A stretch of DNA of 64,000 nucleotides from Bimastos eiseni (GCA_959347315.1 OY365813.1:18171130-18235129), one strand, 5' to 3'. Positions 43,431 through 55,999 are shown, counted from the first letter of the stretch. Numbers and translations: made by a program. Notes: generated from the sequence alone by a model not told the origin.

Positions 43431-43689
43431 AGACACGATGAGCCGTTATCAAAGGGTAGACGACGAAAATCGCCCTTGACACAACGTTTTATCGACGCCA
43501 TTTTGTTGCTGCAAGCAGCTGCGTGCCGTGCGATCATTTCGCTTATATTGCAGCAAGCGAGGCAGAGACAGTGACAGAGACAGAGACAGAGACAGAGACA
43601 GAGACAGAGGAGCCTAGGTTGGTGAATATGAGACTAATCTAGACGGATCAGGAAGAAGATCGTTCTGGCAGAATTATTGCTTAATTCTG

Positions 43690-44110
43690 GTTCAACGATA
43701 CAAGACAAGACAAGGAGGCGTTGAAGGAGGAGTGAATGATGGGAAGAGGGAGTGGGAAAAGAGGGAAGAATGGAAGGAAAAAGGAAGGTGGGATGTAGGA
43801 AGGGGCTGGTAAAGAAGTGCTGGAAGAAAGGAAAGATTGGAAAAGGAGTAGTTAATGGAAGGTAGGAAGTACGGAGAAGATAAAAAAGGATGGAGGCACA
43901 GGAAAGGGATTGATGGAAGAAAGTAAGGACTGGAAAAGGAGCGATGGTAGGATGGACGGGGAAAGGAATGATGATAAGGCCGGGGAGAGAGTGATGGAAG
44001 AAAGAAGGATAGACTGAAAGATGTTGAAGGAAGGGGATTGAAAGACTGGGAAAGGAGTTGGGTAAACACAGAAATGCTGTCAGAAAAGTAAGTGAGCATA
44101 GAAAGTTGCG
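43690..44110. repeat. Purine-rich GGAAGGA tract
   Basis: GGAAAGGA/GATGGAAGAAAG-type degenerate repeats. The 190-codon reverse frame is Ser/Pro/Phe-rich and compositional. Confidence 0.75.
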
Positions 44111-44348
44111 TGGGTCAGAGAACGAGGGGTACGATTCGTCGGGGTAAAGAACAACAGGGATTAGAAGTACCCACTGAGAAGGAAAGGGCTGTCTATTGAG
44201 TAACATCTAGATCGCAGTCGCTTGTCAAGAAAACAAACTGGGGGAAGCGCTGGTCAAGCAAAGAGTAATGAAGCTTAGGCAGCTGTTGGCAGGTGCTCCA
44301 ACAGATCAGTTGAGTCTTCGAAGAGTTAAGTGGAAGACGATTATGAGG

Positions 44349-45296
44349 ACATCCTACAGTTGAGATCAGCAGAGAGATTCAATAGCTTGGAAAGGAAGAA
44401 GTGCGAGTATGATACAACATCAGCGCTAGGAGGCGATCTGCGGTCGATGCTTAACAGGCCTACATAGACGAGGAAAATCAGCTGTAAACAAGATAAAATA
44501 TCTCTTGTACACTTAGTGTTATAGAGAAATGTGGATCCAGAGCGGATCCTTGAGAGATCTTTTATTGGACAGTATAACTATGAACTATAAATAATTTGCA
44601 ATACTCGTATAGAAACGTTGACACCATTTAAAAGGTGTCTAATGAATGCAACATAAGCAATAGGGCGCAGTGCTGCGTTTATAAAGAAAGCCCGCGGATA
44701 CAGTGATCGAGAGAGGCGTGGACCATAAGCCGTCGATTCGACTGTACTGCTAATGTGCACGAATACAAGTCTTGACCGTGATGATTGCCCTAGACAAACC
44801 ATGATAACGGTTACCATGGAAACAGCCGTCATGCATGCACGCTATTGAGCAGCTTTCATATGAAACCGTCGAATATTGGAGGACGAACTAGACCAATTAT
44901 CGCCAGGTGACCGATAACATCGAAATGCGTGCCCTCCTTGATTCCAGTGTTTATGCTATCACCCAGTAATTCATTCATTCATTCAGTCAGTCGGTCATTC
45001 ACTCAAGGCATTCACAAAGAACCTTTCTAATGTATCTTCTTAGAGGCAAAACTCAAATTAGTCCTTATGTGACTTTTTTGATTTAAGATATCAAAGGACG
45101 TTGCAATGTGAACCAATGATTTTCTAATCAGCTTAAAGCAATCTAGTCTGGCTAAAGGCGCTCTCCTTATATATAGACACCCTGGAAGTAATGTCAAGCA
45201 ATAATGTCGGGTGATAGGATTAGACTGCTAAGACACCTTTTAAACGTCGCCGAACCATATTATATGCCTATAGGCCGCCAATCATAGTATATAATT
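44349..45296. repeat. 948-bp tandem duplication, copy 1
   Basis: Starts ACATCCTACAGTTGAG and runs to CATAGTATATAATT. Copy 2 follows at once with exactly the same period at both ends and inside, and I noticed no base difference. No gene is recognised. The 84-codon minus frame repeated in both copies has no known motif. Confidence 0.97.
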
Positions 45297-46244
45297 ACAT
45301 CCTACAGTTGAGATCAGCAGAGAGATTCAATAGCTTGGAAAGGAAGAAGTGCGAGTATGATACAACATCAGCGCTAGGAGGCGATCTGCGGTCGATGCTT
45401 AACAGGCCTACATAGACGAGGAAAATCAGCTGTAAACAAGATAAAATATCTCTTGTACACTTAGTGTTATAGAGAAATGTGGATCCAGAGCGGATCCTTG
45501 AGAGATCTTTTATTGGACAGTATAACTATGAACTATAAATAATTTGCAATACTCGTATAGAAACGTTGACACCATTTAAAAGGTGTCTAATGAATGCAAC
45601 ATAAGCAATAGGGCGCAGTGCTGCGTTTATAAAGAAAGCCCGCGGATACAGTGATCGAGAGAGGCGTGGACCATAAGCCGTCGATTCGACTGTACTGCTA
45701 ATGTGCACGAATACAAGTCTTGACCGTGATGATTGCCCTAGACAAACCATGATAACGGTTACCATGGAAACAGCCGTCATGCATGCACGCTATTGAGCAG
45801 CTTTCATATGAAACCGTCGAATATTGGAGGACGAACTAGACCAATTATCGCCAGGTGACCGATAACATCGAAATGCGTGCCCTCCTTGATTCCAGTGTTT
45901 ATGCTATCACCCAGTAATTCATTCATTCATTCAGTCAGTCGGTCATTCACTCAAGGCATTCACAAAGAACCTTTCTAATGTATCTTCTTAGAGGCAAAAC
46001 TCAAATTAGTCCTTATGTGACTTTTTTGATTTAAGATATCAAAGGACGTTGCAATGTGAACCAATGATTTTCTAATCAGCTTAAAGCAATCTAGTCTGGC
46101 TAAAGGCGCTCTCCTTATATATAGACACCCTGGAAGTAATGTCAAGCAATAATGTCGGGTGATAGGATTAGACTGCTAAGACACCTTTTAAACGTCGCCG
46201 AACCATATTATATGCCTATAGGCCGCCAATCATAGTATATAATT
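45297..46244. repeat. 948-bp tandem duplication, copy 2
   Basis: Head-to-tail partner of 44349-45296. The two-base microhomology AC is shared at the junction and right boundary. Contains AATTCATTCATTCATTCAGT and an AAAAGGTGTCTAA-type motif, as does copy 1. Confidence 0.97.
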
Positions 46245-46281
46245 ACTTCATGAAAAAAGAACCGGTATGGTCAAAAAAGAG

Positions 46282-46661
46282 CCTTCATGAACAAAAAAAG
46301 AAGCTATATGGCCACATGAATAAATTTTACATTTGTATGTGTCCATTGTATATATATATTATATATATATATATATATACATACAATATGTATGTTAATA
46401 TATGTAGGAATAAAATATAATCATTTATATGTTATGAAATATTTACAACAACCATATGTCGAATATTGCTGTCTCAGCAACCAGTCATGAAGAAATGGAA
46501 TCAATAACAACACAAAAGGAAGAAAGAAAACAGAAAGACTAAAGAAAGAAAGACAACATAAAGATAAAGGATTAAAACTATATACGAAATTGAACTGAAA
46601 TTTAACAACTTCTGATGACGTCAACAGCCTGCGTTGCTATAAGCTGTTGTTAAACTGTTGA
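46282..46661 (+). repeat. Dispersed repeat, copy B
   Basis: Direct-orientation partner of 38887-39284, ending CTGTTGTTAAACTGTTG with an (AAT)n tail at 46661-46682. A third partial end, GTTATAAGCTGTCGTTAAAC, lies at 46745-46766. Confidence 0.85.
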
Positions 46662-46849
46662 ATAATAATAATAATAATAATACCATTCTATATATATTAA
46701 GATAAGCTGTAAGTGCTGTAGTATGCCAAGCAATGGCCTCTGTTGTTATAAGCTGTCGTTAAACTCAGGATACTATAATATAGTATGGATTGGATCCAGA
46801 GTTTATAATCTATCATATTATAGGCATCGTTGGTTAGTCAATTATCTTC

Positions 46850-46915
46850 GGCAACTCAATTGTCATTGTGTCACATGTCTAAACTCCTACACTGTTCGTG
46901 TTCTGACAGCGAAAG
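46850..46915 (-). repeat. Partial ACGACACTGTG family copy
   Basis: The complement reads CTTTCGCTGTCAGAACACG, then AACAGTGTAGGAGTT, matching the GGCACTGTCAGAGTGCGAAC, AGTGGCGGAGTT part of the family. Confidence 0.45.
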
Positions 46916-47380
46916 TCCTCATCAATTACTGACCTCATGTCCTGATTCATAGGATGTCGTCATTAATCGACTACACAACTACACTCTGTGACCAAAGATA
47001 AGTCACCGACAAAAATCTCAACCCAGATCCGAATAACCACAAAATACGTTCCTCATCCGTAGCGATCATCACAATATTATGCGAGCACTGTTTCGCGATG
47101 GCGTAGAAAATAACTGAGCGGCTTTCTTTGAAGTTGTGTCTGTCTCTTTTCAAGACACGCCCCGTCGTACACGCATCTTTAGCAGCCACATTAATGGCCG
47201 TCAGCGGCTGTCTCTTAAACAGGTGCTGAGCATGGAGTGGGTGGCGCTATATAATTCAAAAATGCGTCAACGATCTATAAGCGCGGCGACGTGAAAGGAT
47301 TCTCGCGAGAAATCGCGAGAATTGGAGCGAGGGAGAAGAAGAAGGGTCCATAGCACGAGATGTCACAGATGGCTAGACGG
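46916..47380. other. No supported gene; one 3'-end motif
   Basis: A minus-strand 72-codon frame (46971-47189) has balanced composition but no splice-supported model. GGCGCTATATAATTC lies at 47242-47256. Confidence 0.45.
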
Positions 47381-47385
47381 CGTCA

Positions 47386-47735
47386 GGCAGACAGACAGAC
47401 AGACAGAGACAGACAGACAGAGACAGACAGACATATAGACATACAGATGGAGGCAACAGACAGCTATCTACACGGAGATTGATGGACGGATGGATGGATG
47501 GACGGATGGATGGATGGACGGATGGATGAATGACTGGGTGGAAAAATGGATGAATGGATAGATAGAGAAACAGACATAGGCCTTCATACAAACATACAGA
47601 CAGATAGACAGATTGAGAAATAGATATAATACAGGGCCAGAATAAGAACGGAAGAAAGAGAGAGAGAGAGACAGACAAATAGACGCGCAGTGAGACTTAG
47701 ATAGACAGACCAGCAGACAAGCACAAGGAACGAGA
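47386..47735. repeat. GACA, GGAT and GATA microsatellites
   Basis: GACAGACA at 47386-47432, GGATGGATGGAC at 47485-47540 and GAGAGA/GACAGA at 47655-47710. Confidence 0.9.
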
Positions 47736-47759
47736 AAAGGACTTTAGGTAAGAAAGAAA

Positions 47760-48350
47760 AGTTTAGTGAGTGTTAAAGGAAGGGAAAGAGTAATCGTGGA
47801 TTGCACGCTATTCAGGCACATACGTCAATATCAAGTTGTACGTCGAAGTTTCATCATCGTATATATAACCATAAAAATAATAATATGAATGAATATACGT
47901 TGCGAATTGTGCATGAATCCATGTAGGCCTATTTAGTAATTATGTGCTGCAAGTGAATGCGTATGATCATTTTTCTAGCGCCTCTATAGAGTTCATCCAT
48001 AATCACCTATACTTGCCATTAGATCGTCGATTCCTCCCTAGCAGAATCGTTTAACTGGGAATCGTCGGCGTTCGTCGGTCTGTTCGTAACTGCTTCCGTC
48101 GTCATCAGATGAATCGGAAGCGACCTCTAGCGGTGGCCGATGCTGTCGATCTTCCTTCTTTAGTGCTGCCCTCCTCCAGCGTATCGACTGTCCTACTGAC
48201 TACCAGGCCCTGGGGCTGGATGCAGGCCGGGGACAGAGGACGGAGCATGCGGGCGTCGCTCGATGCAGATAATACGGTTGGCGACATCTATTGGGCGGCT
48301 GTGTACGACTGGAAACGAGGCTGCTTTGGCGATGTCGTTGTCGTCTTCAT
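47760..48350. other. No supported gene
   Basis: 48060-48330 is richer in CpG and open on both strands for 60-125 codons, so a coding exon is possible. Neither strand gives a recognisable domain. Confidence 0.35.
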
Positions 48351-48727
48351 CATCATCTTTTTTTATCTTCAACTTCTTTTTATTATTAATTCATTCCGAT
48401 TATTATTGTTATTATTGATTTATTATTATCATTATTGTTATGTATTATTATTATCATTATTATTTATTTTCCCCAGGTACATATGATCCCTCGCGATTCA
48501 GAAAATTAGGGGGCATTGTTCTGGAATGGCTAGTCTTCGCACATGGTTTTTAATTTTTTAAATTAATTTATTATTATCATTGTCATTATCAATTTATTAT
48601 CATAAATAATAATAATTATTATTATTATTACTGTTATTGTTATTATTATTATTTTACAAATTTATTTATTCGTAAACCATCGAGCATAAAATACAGACCC
48701 GTTAGTTTTTAGTTGACCGTTTTAAAC

Positions 48728-48791
<64 letters not shown>

Positions 48792-48800
48792 GAACTGTCA
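48350..48800. repeat. (ATT)n tracts flanking a dispersed repeat
   Basis: TTATTATTATT runs at 48375-48465, 48560-48650 and 48728-48791. Confidence 0.92.
48477..48545 (+). repeat. Dispersed repeat, forward copy of 20966-21045
   Basis: GTACATATGATCCCTCGCGA, TTAGGGGGCATTGTTCTGGA and ATGGCTAGTCTTCGCA form the complement of the copy near 21 kb. It is embedded between ATT runs. Confidence 0.65.
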
Positions 48801-50270
48801 TTTATTATATGCTTCAAAAAATGACCCCCTTTCACATACATCGTAAGCACCGAAATGATCAGAGAGGAATTCACAGAAGATCTATCAAAATCATCTTCCA
48901 CTATATCACGAACTTCGTATATTATAGGAAATGGCTCTTAATCAAATACTAAAACCTCCACCTTTGAGATGCTTTAACGTGAAATTAGAAAGATTATATA
49001 CTCTGTAAGCGATTATCTGCAAATGAACTTAATAAATGTAAATTATAAAAAAGTCATAATGAGTCTGTGAGGCAAAAAAATCTTAGGCAAGAAAAGAAAA
49101 CAGCTTTGGGTGGCTATTGAAAGAAATTTTATGAATTATTTTTGATAAATCTAAGGTAAAAGAAACCAGGAAACTGAGGAAAGAACCGATAGGGTAAAAA
49201 AGAGCCTGTGGGCCAAAGAGAAAGAGGAAAAGGAGTCAAATAAGTAAATTAATCGTGCATTGTTTTATTAGTCAATTATGTTATCGTTGGCCGAACTTAA
49301 CTACCTGCCACCAAGTGTCACCATCTCAACAACCTGCCTGCCACGATAACATTTACGACAGAATTTACGACAGAAACAAATCAAGGACTATTTGAAAATC
49401 GTCAGAAGGGTCGAAGAATTCAACACAGCGTTCAACACTGGTTGAAGTGCATTGCGCTTCAGTTGTAGCATCTCGAATAATCGCCAGGTGGCGGATCAAA
49501 CATCTCGAATGATCGCCAGGTGGCTCATCAAACATGTATTCAAAACAGATTCGCTCAAGTTCATTGTGCTTCCGAATTATATCTTCACCCGGAAAGTTAT
49601 TCGCTAATTTGCGGAGGCGTTTTCTACCCCATCACGCATGCATGTTTTCATACGCATGTTTGCATTTAGACATCATAATTATGTACGCCTTGCATGTGTA
49701 TATATGTTAAGTATGCGTAGCTAACATACAGGCCTACACTGCTACGTTCTGTCAAAATAACCCTTACAAATCCAATATAAAAGGGTGGAACTCTCTTGCA
49801 TCATAGTGTATCGATAGATTTATATAGCGACTTTCGCAAAATATTTACAGACGCTAAATTTTTCCGATGTTGCACAAAATAATTAATGAGCTGGTGGGTT
49901 GGGCTTATATAGATCTTGCTTGAACGTGAGGGTCAGTCACTCAGTTCAAGGTAACGACCTTCGGGGTCAGGAGCAATTTGACCTAGCGCAACTGATGGTC
50001 GAACCCGGTCCACCTACACATGAAGAACAGACAACAATCAGGCGCTCTGCAATGCTGCCCCTATCCACTCCACACCCTCCAATCTTCCTTGTCTTAAGCG
50101 AAACCCCCTAAGCAGCTCATCTGGCACCCCTCTACGATCTCTCTGACAACCTGATAGGTATCTTCCTTTGGACAACCCTGCCGACGGAATATAGCGCTTG
50201 TGAACAAACCGATTCTCTGCAAATAGTAGAGATATAGAAATTTTGACTTTATGACTACGATTACATGGTC
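48800..50270. other. No gene seen
   Basis: About 1.5 kb. GAATGATCGCCAGGTGGC-type text occurs twice (about 49475 and 49505), giving a 32-bp direct repeat. TTTATATAGCGAC near 49820 is a reversed copy of the 3'-end motif. No coding signal was recognised. Confidence 0.5.
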
Positions 50271-50279
50271 GCATATAGT

Positions 50280-50345
50280 TCAGTGGTCATTGGTTAATGC
50301 GCTGGACTTGTTCCGTAAAGTCAAAGGTCAGATGCATGACCATAC
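50280..50345 (+). repeat. tRNA-like SINE head, degenerate
   Basis: CAGTGGTCATTGGTTAATGC followed by GCTGGACTTGTTCCG resembles an A-box region, and AGGTCAGATGCATGACC takes the place of a B box. Too diverged for a tRNA call. Confidence 0.4.
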
Positions 50346-50659
50346 TCTGGACTGGGATATGAGATTGCGTTATTTGTTCCCATTTGTTTATTGCCATTAT
50401 TGAAGCGAAAAATAATAATAGCGCAACAACAGCAGTCCGTCAGTGCAAAGTCAGGCTTCACAGTATACTTGATGCAGAGGTCAGAAGATCGAATAAGAAT
50501 GGGTCCGAGGTTCACGCTAAGGTTGAACTGACCTAGTTTCAGATAATAAGCAGAAATAACAATGCATTTCTTCATGCTTATGATTTATCTTCTTTTCTTT
50601 CTCCTCTTCCTTCTTCTCCTCCATTACATCCCAATTCTTCTCTTCCTCACTCTCCTTTT

Positions 50660-51572
50660 CCTCATCTTTCTAGATTTCCTCCTCATCCTCCTCATCCTCC
50701 TCATCCTCCTCATCCTCCTCATCCTCCTCATCCTCCTCTTCCTCCTCCTTCTCCTCTTCCTCCTCATCCTCGTCCTACTCCTCATCCTCCTCATCCTCGT
50801 CCTGCTCCTCATCCTCCTCATCCTCCTCATCCTCCTCATCCTCCTCATCCTCCTCATCCTCCTCATCCTCCTCATCCTCCTCATCCTCCTCATCCTCGTC
50901 CTGCTCCTCATCCTCGTCCTGCTCCTCATCCTCCTCATCCTCGTCCTGCTCCTCATCCTCCTCATCCTCCTCATCCTCCTCATCCTCCTCATCCTCCTCA
51001 TCCTCCTCATCCTCCTCATCCTCCTCATCCTCCTCATCCTCCTCATCCTCGTCCTGCTCCTCATCCTCCTCATCCTCCTCATCCTCGTCCTGCTCCTCAT
51101 CCTCCTCATCCTCCTCATCCTCCTCATCCTCCTCATCCTCGTCCTGCTCCTCATCCTCGTCCTGCTCCTCATCCTCCTCATCCTCCTCATCCTCCTCATC
51201 CTCCTCATCCTCCTCATCCTCCTCATCCTCCTCATCCTCCTCATCCTCCTCATCCTCCTCATCCTCGTCCTGCTCCTCATCCTCCTCATCCTCCTCATCC
51301 TCGTCCTGCTCCTCATCCTCCTCATCCTCCTCATCCTCCTCATCCTCCTCATCCTCCTCATCCTCCTCATCCTCCTCATCCTCCTCATCCTCGTCCTGCT
51401 CCTCATCCTCCTCATCCTCCTCATCCTCCTCATCCTCCTCATCCTCCTCATCCTCCTCATCCTCCTCATCCTCCTCATCCTCCTCATCCTCGTCCTGCTC
51501 CTCATCCTCGTCCTGCTCCTCATCCTCCTCATCCTCCTCATCCTCCTCATCCTCCTCATCCTCGTCCTGCTC
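50660..51572. repeat. CTCCTCATC array with CGTCCTGCTC variants, about 0.9 kb
   Basis: A 9-bp unit, CTCCTCATC, interrupted at irregular spacing by CTCGTCCTGCTCCTCATC. Runs of three to ten plain units alternate with single or double variant units. Both strands stay open for over 300 codons (Leu/Ile/Val repeats, or Arg-Arg-Met repeats) purely because of the unit; I do not call a protein. Confidence 0.97.
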
Positions 51573-52200
51573 CTCTTTCCCTTTTTGCCTTCTTCCTATT
51601 CATTCTCATCTTTCCTTCTCTTCCTCCTCTTTCTTCTTTTACAACTCCTATTTTTCCGCCTATTCATCCTCTTCTAGCTCCCAGTTTCCTCCGACTTTTC
51701 TTCTTTTCTCCTCTTCCTCCTTCTCCTCTTCTGGGAGCAGTTGTATCAAAATGTTGTTGCTGCTGCTGCTATCGTAGCATATGCATCATCATCGCCGTGG
51801 ATCCAATCATCGATAAACTGTGGAACACGGTAAGGTTGTCCGCCGCCAACAGGCTCCCTATACGCACGACCTGTGACGCGGTTAGTATGGCTCAAGCCTC
51901 CCTCCCCTCCTCCTCCTCCTTCCTCGTCCTCCTCCTCTTCCTGCTCTTCCTCTTGCTCCTCTCCTCCTCTTGCTCATTCTCCTGATCCTCCAATTTCCTC
52001 CTCTTCTTCCTCCTGCTCCATTCCCCACCTCCCCTTCCGCCTTCTTTTACTCCACCTCCTCTTCCTCCTTTTCCTCCTACTCCTTTTCCTCCTTCTCTTA
52101 GTCCTTCTCCTCCTCTTCCTCCTTCTCTTGATATTCCTCACCCTCTACTTCCTCTTCTTCTTCTTCTACTTCTCCCTCCTCCTCCTCCTCTTGATCTTCC

Positions 52201-52232
<32 letters not shown>

Positions 52233-52330
52233 CTCCTCCTCCTCCTCCTCTTGATCTTCTTCCTCTTCTTTTACTTCTTCTTCCTCCTCTTCCTCTTCCT
52301 GCTCCGCCTACTCATCCTCTAAATACGGCT
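51573..52330. repeat. Pyrimidine-rich CTCCTCTTCC tracts
   Basis: Two tracts (51573-51735 and 51895-52320) flank a short mixed stretch with TTGTTGCTGCTGCTGCTATC and a 30-codon open piece starting MDPIIDKLWNT. No splice-supported gene was found. Confidence 0.85.
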
Positions 52331-52462
52331 ACAGCTTGGAGACCTTTAGCAAGGTCAATTCCACTCTCAACACTCAACGCCGTCAATCGATGGTATCGCT
52401 GAGTAAATTAATCATTATGCACATAAACGATCATAAAAAATACAATATTTATTCATTATTTC

Positions 52463-52493
<31 letters not shown>

Positions 52494-52965
52494 ATACTAA
52501 TTTATTAATAAATATTTTTTAAATATACATATAAGTCTATATACGCAGTTTATTTATCATGTAATCGTATATCGTCCATAGATTGGTGCTCTCTGCATTA
52601 AACAGTTTAACTAATGGCGCTATATAAGTGATTAGATTGTAATGAATTTAATTGCTTATACTGAATCTTGCCTTTTACAGGTACCTTATTTATGCAGCGT
52701 TATTGTTGGTCCAGAGAGCTGCCGGTAAGTTCTCCAGACAGGAGCTATATAAATATTCCGAATGGATGAATTATTCGATTGTTATGAGATTACGTCGTTC
52801 GTCATCCATCATGACGATCATTTTCGTCATCGAAGCTCCTGCCCCTCAGTCGTGACGCAAAACGGAAATTTCCTGCATGAGCAGCGTAACAATCGGCTAA
52901 AGGAGAAAAGATTTGAATTCGTAACAGACATCTGAAAACTATATTCTAATCCAAAGCTGCGTAAC
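52331..52965. other. No gene seen; two 3'-end motifs and (TA)n
   Basis: (TA)n at 52468-52491. GGCGCTATATAAGTG lies at 52616-52630 and AGGAGCTATATAAATATTCC at 52740-52759, followed by a GAATGGATGAATT tail. Both look like retroposon 3' ends. Confidence 0.5.
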
Positions 52966-52966
52966 A

Positions 52967-53097
<131 letters not shown>

Positions 53098-53289
53098 CGT
53101 TCGTCATCATCATCATTGTGATCATTTTTTTATCATTATTATTGTTGTTACAATTGTAATTGTCGTTGTTATTACTGCTGTTGTCATTGTTAACGTTATT
53201 GTTGTTGATATTTTCATTAGTAATATCATTATTATAATAATTATTATTGAAAACTAGTCATTGTTGATAATAAAAGTTTTGTTATTAAT

Positions 53290-53605
<316 letters not shown>

Positions 53606-53799
53606 TATTCATTGTATTTGGCGGAGCATAAATCGTTGACTTTGATCTCTCTTGGTCGGTCTGCTGGCTTAGAAAAGTAATTAGTCATTTGATTGAAAGA
53701 CGCCGACACCTTGGGTGGTCTACGCCCGCTGCTCCATGAAGCGGCTTAACTGGAACGGCAAAGTTTGACCAGGCATGAAAAAGGCTTTGCCTCGGTACA

Positions 53800-54236
53800 T
53801 GTGATTGATTGAGTAATTGATTGATTGATTGATTGACAGGTGATCCAGGCAGGTGATCTGCAGAACTGGGTCAACCGCATGAAGTGCTCGCGACTTCAAT
53901 TTTCTTAATCTCGGCATATGATGGCGGGTGACCAGTCGTCTCTCAAACCTCTCCTCACCCACCAACTCTGTCACTGTTCGCGCTCTAACAGTGCCAGTCG
54001 CAAGCCTGGGAAAAGAAGGAGGGCGACGCTGATGATCTTTGTTATCACACAGTGTCGTTAATGTAAAACAACTACAATAGCGTGCAGTCAATGCACTCAT
54101 TCTAACTGCGTTATTTTACGGGCTCCGGTGGATCAGACACGTTAACACAAATTTCAGGTCTGATAAGGATTCGAACCCCGACCCATCGGCTACCGCCTAA
54201 AACGCTAACAGCTAGGCCATGGCGTACACCTCGGAT
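53800..54236 (-). mobile_element. tRNA-derived SINE, most complete copy
   Basis: On the minus strand, an A-box-like TGGCCTAGCTGTTAGCG (54203-54219) and a perfect B box, GGTTCGAATCC (54168-54178), form a tRNA-like head. The body includes AACGACACTGTGTGATAACA and GATCATCAGCG, then GGCTTGCGACTGGCACTGTT (about 53975-54065). A tail of CAATCAATCAATCAATT sits at about 53805-53837. The body is shared with copies at about 29.7, 29.9, 30.2, 26.3, 46.9 and 61 kb. Whether head, body and tail are one unit or adjacent insertions is unresolved. Confidence 0.6.
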
Positions 54237-54384
54237 ACAAAAAAAAGCGGAATTGTTGTTGAACTGAATACCTGGAGGCAGCGAACTCACTATAATTAAA
54301 ACAATGGTAGAATTGCGTATGGTCTGGCGTTCAATGTAAATTATTGTACAAATACATGTACCATACAAATAAATGTTAGTGTGC

Positions 54385-54905
54385 GGTTTGTGTGTGTGTG
54401 TGTACGTGTGTATGTAGGCGCCGATGTGTGTGTATGTGTGTATGAGTGTTTCTGGATATGTTTCTTTGGTTGCGCTTGTATTTGCGTGCGTGCGGCAATC
54501 GTGTTCTCTTTTGAGTCATGCCAAGTAAAAGAACTGAAGTGTCGTGCCTCAGAGCAGATATCTTGACGACCCCTTTCACGTCGTCAAAGAAAGGAGAGGA
54601 GGAGGAGGAGATGCGACAAGAGGCGAAATAACTCTCTCGCTTCCTTTCTCCCTCCCTCCCTCCCTCTCTCTTTCCTTCTCTCTTTCTGTCTGTCTGTCTG
54701 TCTATGTCCCTCTTTCTGTCTGCCACTCCTCTCTGTTCCTCTCTCTCTCTTTCTCTCTCTGTCTCTGTCTGTCTGTCTCTCTCTGTGTATATGTCACTCT
54801 CTCTATCTGTCATTCTCTGTTCTTCTGTCTCTGTCTCTCTCCCCCCTCTGTCTCCCTCTTTCCCACCAACCGTCCCTCCCTCCCTCCCTATCTCTCTCTC
54901 TTTGC
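54385..54905. repeat. (GT)n and CTCT/TCTG tracts
   Basis: GTGTGTGT blocks at 54387-54445 and a CCTCCCTCTCTCTGTCTG pyrimidine tract at 54635-54905. Confidence 0.92.
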
Positions 54906-55139
54906 TGAGGTCCAGCCATCTGCCTTTAATGATACTTCTTTGAATAGTGCCAGAGCGTCATTGTCTGAGAGGCAGTACATACATGTTCTGGTTCTCTTAT
55001 ATGGTTGGATACTGAAGAGAGCGAACGACCGTCCGTCCGTCTTTGGCTGACGAGGAATCCATTTGTTGAGGCTGATGGATGGATTCTGGACAGACATCCG
55101 AAGTAGACCTATTTATAGACGCTATCCGAATGACCGACT

Positions 55140-55480
55140 CACCCATTGTAGGAGTGAGTGAATGAATAAATGAGTGAGTTAGTGAGTAAATTATTGAATC
55201 AATAATGCGTTGAGTGAATGAATGAGTGAATGAGTGAAAGAACTAATGAGTGAATGAGAGAGTTAATTAGAGAATGAGAAAATAAATGAATGAATGCGTG
55301 AATGAATGAGTTAATAATTGATTGAGTGATTGAGAGAATGAATGGACGAGTAAATGATTGAGTGAGTGATGGTGTGAGTGAGAATGAACGAGTTAGCGAA
55401 TGAGTGAGATAATATATGAGTGAGTGATTGAGTTTGTGAATTAGTGAGTGAATGCATGAATAATTTAACTGATGAGTGGC
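55140..55480. repeat. Degenerate GAGTGAATGA minisatellite
   Basis: Interleaved GAGTGA, GAATGA and GAGTTAG tetra/octamer repeats over about 340 bp. Confidence 0.9.
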
Positions 55481-55534
55481 CTAATCAGTTAGCGAATTAA
55501 TTGATTACTTAACAAATTAGAGAGTGACTTAGTT

Positions 55535-55680
55535 AGTGGACCAAACATGACCGGACCACCCATGGCTGGAGTCCACTGCACCACCCCTACGTCTGAACCA
55601 CCCATACCTGATCGAACCATCCGTGACTGTACGTATCACTCATGACTGGACCACCCGCGGTCGTACCACCGACGACTGTT
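55535..55680. repeat. GACCGGACCACCCATGAC-type repeats
   Basis: Five spaced copies of CACCCATG/CACTCATG preceded by GGACCAC or GAACCA, about 25-30 bp apart. Confidence 0.6.
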
Positions 55681-55828
55681 GGCCACCCGAGGCAGGTTGA
55701 ACCCCCTGCCGACGATATCGACAGGGAACAACGGACGACTGGAGGGTCCGTCAAGAGCAGACGATTTAATTGCAGGATTGGGACGCAACGAAACACCATA
55801 AACATTTGATGCGCTCTTCCTGCACTCG

Positions 55829-55894
<66 letters not shown>

Positions 55895-55992
55895 CGACAC
55901 ACACCTACACACACACACACACACACACAAGCACACACACACCCTCGACACACACATGCCTACACACACACGCACACCCACACACTACAGTG
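55829..55992. repeat. (AC)n microsatellite
   Basis: Pure AC from about 55829 to 55891, followed by interrupted CACAC/CTACAC. Confidence 0.97.
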
Positions 55993-55999
55993 ACTACAC

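Noticed and set aside
43634..44206. 190-codon minus frame rich in Ser, Pro and Phe
   Set aside because: Reverse of a purine-rich degenerate repeat.
46971..47189. 72-codon minus frame with balanced composition (KRDRHNFKESRSVIFYAI)
   Set aside because: Faint resemblance to part of a PH-like domain, but no convincing splice sites or partner exons.
48060..48330. CpG-richer region open on both strands
   Set aside because: No domain, no consistent splice model. Considered as a missing 5' exon of the SAND gene, but nothing ties it to that gene.
50562..51677. 371-codon plus-strand and 311-codon minus-strand open frames
   Set aside because: Both come from a stop-free 9-bp repeat; Leu/Ile/Val or Arg-Arg-Met periodicity follows the unit, with no start or splice context.
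51797..51985. Frame starting MDPIIDKLWNTVRLSAANRL
   Set aside because: Runs into a pyrimidine tract; possible donor GTAAGG after NT, but no following exon recognised.
54160..54225. Functional tRNA gene
   Set aside because: A and B boxes are present but the sequence continues into a SINE body without acceptor-stem closure or a T-run terminator at the right place.
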